Part shown: positions 6,724 to 7,611 of the stretch, in pieces
Layout of the letters: every line of letters starts with the position of its first letter
How positions within the stretch are numbered: the stretch's first letter is position 1
Notes under the pieces: generated by a model
What the model was told of the DNA's origin: nothing
The model's database searches: none
What the model saw: the letters and a program-made list of their open reading frames with translations, nothing else
Source: Euryarchaeota archaeon UBA13
Lineage (GTDB): Archaea; Thermoplasmatota; Poseidoniia; Poseidoniales; Poseidoniaceae
Direction of reading: 5' to 3'
Length of the DNA stretch: 7,611 nt
Assembly (NCBI GenBank): GCA_002495945.1
Contig: DAHU01000024.1
Span: 21,312 to 28,922 of the forward strand
Made by a program: the position numbers and the translations under genes

Positions 6724-7470
6724 ATGGCCGATATTGACCTTGCCTTGTGGCTGTTACAAAATAAAGTAAGACGACAAATCCTTGAGAGGCTCGTCCGTGA
6801 ACCTCACTATCCAATGCAATTAGCAGAATTAATCGGAGTGAGTCAACAAGCGATAAACAAACACCTCAAAGAACTAGAAAAAGGTAATTTTGTGGCAAAA
6901 CTAAAGGTTCCAAGTGAAAAAGGTGGTCCACCAAGAACGATTTACACAGTTCAAGAAGCCACCTCGATAAGAATCGACTTAGGGCCTGACCTGTTCAATT
7001 GTGAGCAAAGAAAACTACCCGCTGGAGGGCCAATGAGGCTTTCCAGTAAACTACCTGAATCAACGCATTCCGTAGCCGAGGTGGTTAGCGGTAGAAAGCG
7101 TATTTCAGTCAGCGAGGGAGTTGGTCATCTCGCTGAACTAAACCAAGTGATAGAAAGACTGGATACCGAAAGAGATGCACTGATTTCACTACACCAACAC
7201 ATTCGAAATCGTATCTCGCAGGGTGTTGACAGTGATTTTGAGCAGTATGAAGAACGAGCGATGATCCACTCGATAATTGAAGCCCCAGAAAAGCGTCTCG
7301 ACCTAAACCTACTCAGCAAAGAACTTCAACTTGGCCAACGCCAAGTTTCCGAACTGCTTGAAGAGGTTCGAACGAAACTGCAACGGCAAATTTCACAAAA
7401 AGCAGGGCATATCATCGTCACACCAGAAAATTCCGACCTATATTGGTGGCTTGGTGATTACAAGAAGTAA
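6724..7470 (+). CDS. ArsR-type winged-helix transcriptional regulator with C-terminal coiled coil and second HTH-like segment
   Basis: This 248-residue protein is a probable cytoplasmic DNA-binding regulator. Residues 8-57 form a helix-turn-helix of archaeal ArsR type: LLQNKVRRQILERLVREPHY, then the recognition region GVSQQAINKHLKELE. A wing with GGPPRTIY follows at 67-74, and SIRIDLGPDLF is a strand segment commonly seen after it in archaeal members. Residues about 134-165 look like a coiled coil, probably for dimerisation. Residues about 177-219 (AMIHSIIE, then LSKELQLGQRQVSELLEEV) read as a second HTH-like unit. There is one cysteine (Cys93) and no CxC metal site, so metal sensing like classical ArsR is unlikely; the ligand is unknown. 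ATG 6724 is preferred over TTG 6715, because the AGG core sits 9 bases before the ATG but directly abuts the TTG. It follows the membrane genes by 42 bases and could regulate them. Confidence 0.88.
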   Translation: MADIDLALWLLQNKVRRQILERLVREPHYPMQLAELIGVSQQAINKHLKELEKGNFVAKLKVPSEKGGPPRTIYTVQEATSIRIDLGPDLFNCEQRKLPAGGPMRLSSKLPESTHSVAEVVSGRKRISVSEGVGHLAELNQVIERLDTERDALISLHQHIRNRISQGVDSDFEQYEERAMIHSIIEAPEKRLDLNLLSKELQLGQRQVSELLEEVRTKLQRQISQKAGHIIVTPENSDLYWWLGDYKK

Positions 7471-7482
7471 TCTAGCTAACAC

Positions 7483-7611
7483 TTAGTCTTCGGATGACAG
7501 AACCGAAACCAGTGATGATTGCTCTGCAATCCGCTTGTTGACTTCTTCTCTTCTTGCCTTGCCGACAAAGTAGACTACACCGAGTAGTGATAGTGTTAGT
7601 AATATTACAAC
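7483..7611 (-). CDS. C-terminal end of a convergent gene with a terminal membrane segment (partial)
   Basis: Reading the minus strand from 7611, 42 codons are open to a TAA stop at 7485-7483. The visible peptide starts in a hydrophobic run (VVILLTLSLLGVVYFV), then has a basic turn (GKARREEVNKR) and a short acidic, serine-rich end (SSLVSVLSSED). This is the pattern of a last membrane helix with a short cytoplasmic tail. The start and most of the protein lie outside the window, so the family cannot be named. It is too short to be called from length alone; the support is the helix-then-basic-tail pattern and a stop placed just beyond the end of the + strand gene. The two stop codons are only 12 bases apart. 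Confidence 0.62.
   Translation of the reverse strand, partial: VVILLTLSLLGVVYFVGKARREEVNKRIAEQSSLVSVLSSED

Noticed and set aside
6724..7470. Metal-sensing ArsR/SmtB repressor
   Set aside because: There is no CxC motif and only one cysteine, the protein is about twice the usual length, and no metal-export gene is nearby.

Overview
The window is archaeal, most likely from a euryarchaeal or Thermoplasmata-like lineage. The evidence is an adjacent pair of DNA topoisomerase VI genes in B-then-A order, Shine-Dalgarno-led overlapping genes, and an archaeal ArsR-type winged-helix regulator with a GPPR-type wing. The AT-leaning base composition and the two-pass membrane proteins would suit uncultivated marine planktonic Euryarchaeota, but that placement is an inference and no marker gene here settles it.

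Layout: five complete genes on the + strand, plus one truncated at each edge. 1-1632 is the 3' part of an aconitase / isopropylmalate-isomerase family gene in which a swivel domain precedes the [4Fe-4S] catalytic domain. A leader of about 215 bases follows. 1848-3938 and 3938-5035 are topoisomerase VI subunits B and A, overlapping by one base and very probably translationally coupled. 5078-6097 and 6106-6681 encode two unrecognised membrane proteins of the same plan: an N-terminal membrane segment, an outside domain with four cysteines, and a second membrane segment. The first also has a long cytoplasmic tail with PFAD and WDE repeats. 6724-7470 encodes a winged-helix regulator with a coiled coil and a second HTH-like segment. 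From 7611 back to 7483 the minus strand carries the last 42 codons of a convergent gene with a membrane segment near its C-terminus.

Topoisomerase VI works as an A2B2 complex: the B subunits clamp DNA on ATP binding, and the A subunits cut and rejoin it to relax supercoils and unlink DNA. The two membrane genes follow at short spacing and are tightly coupled to each other, so they look like one unit of unknown function. The regulator sits 42 bases further on, behind an imperfect inverted repeat that could be its own operator. No RNA genes, CRISPR arrays, insertion sequences or attachment sites were seen. Nothing here has the clear signature of a defence or mobile system; the most novel material is the membrane-protein pair.
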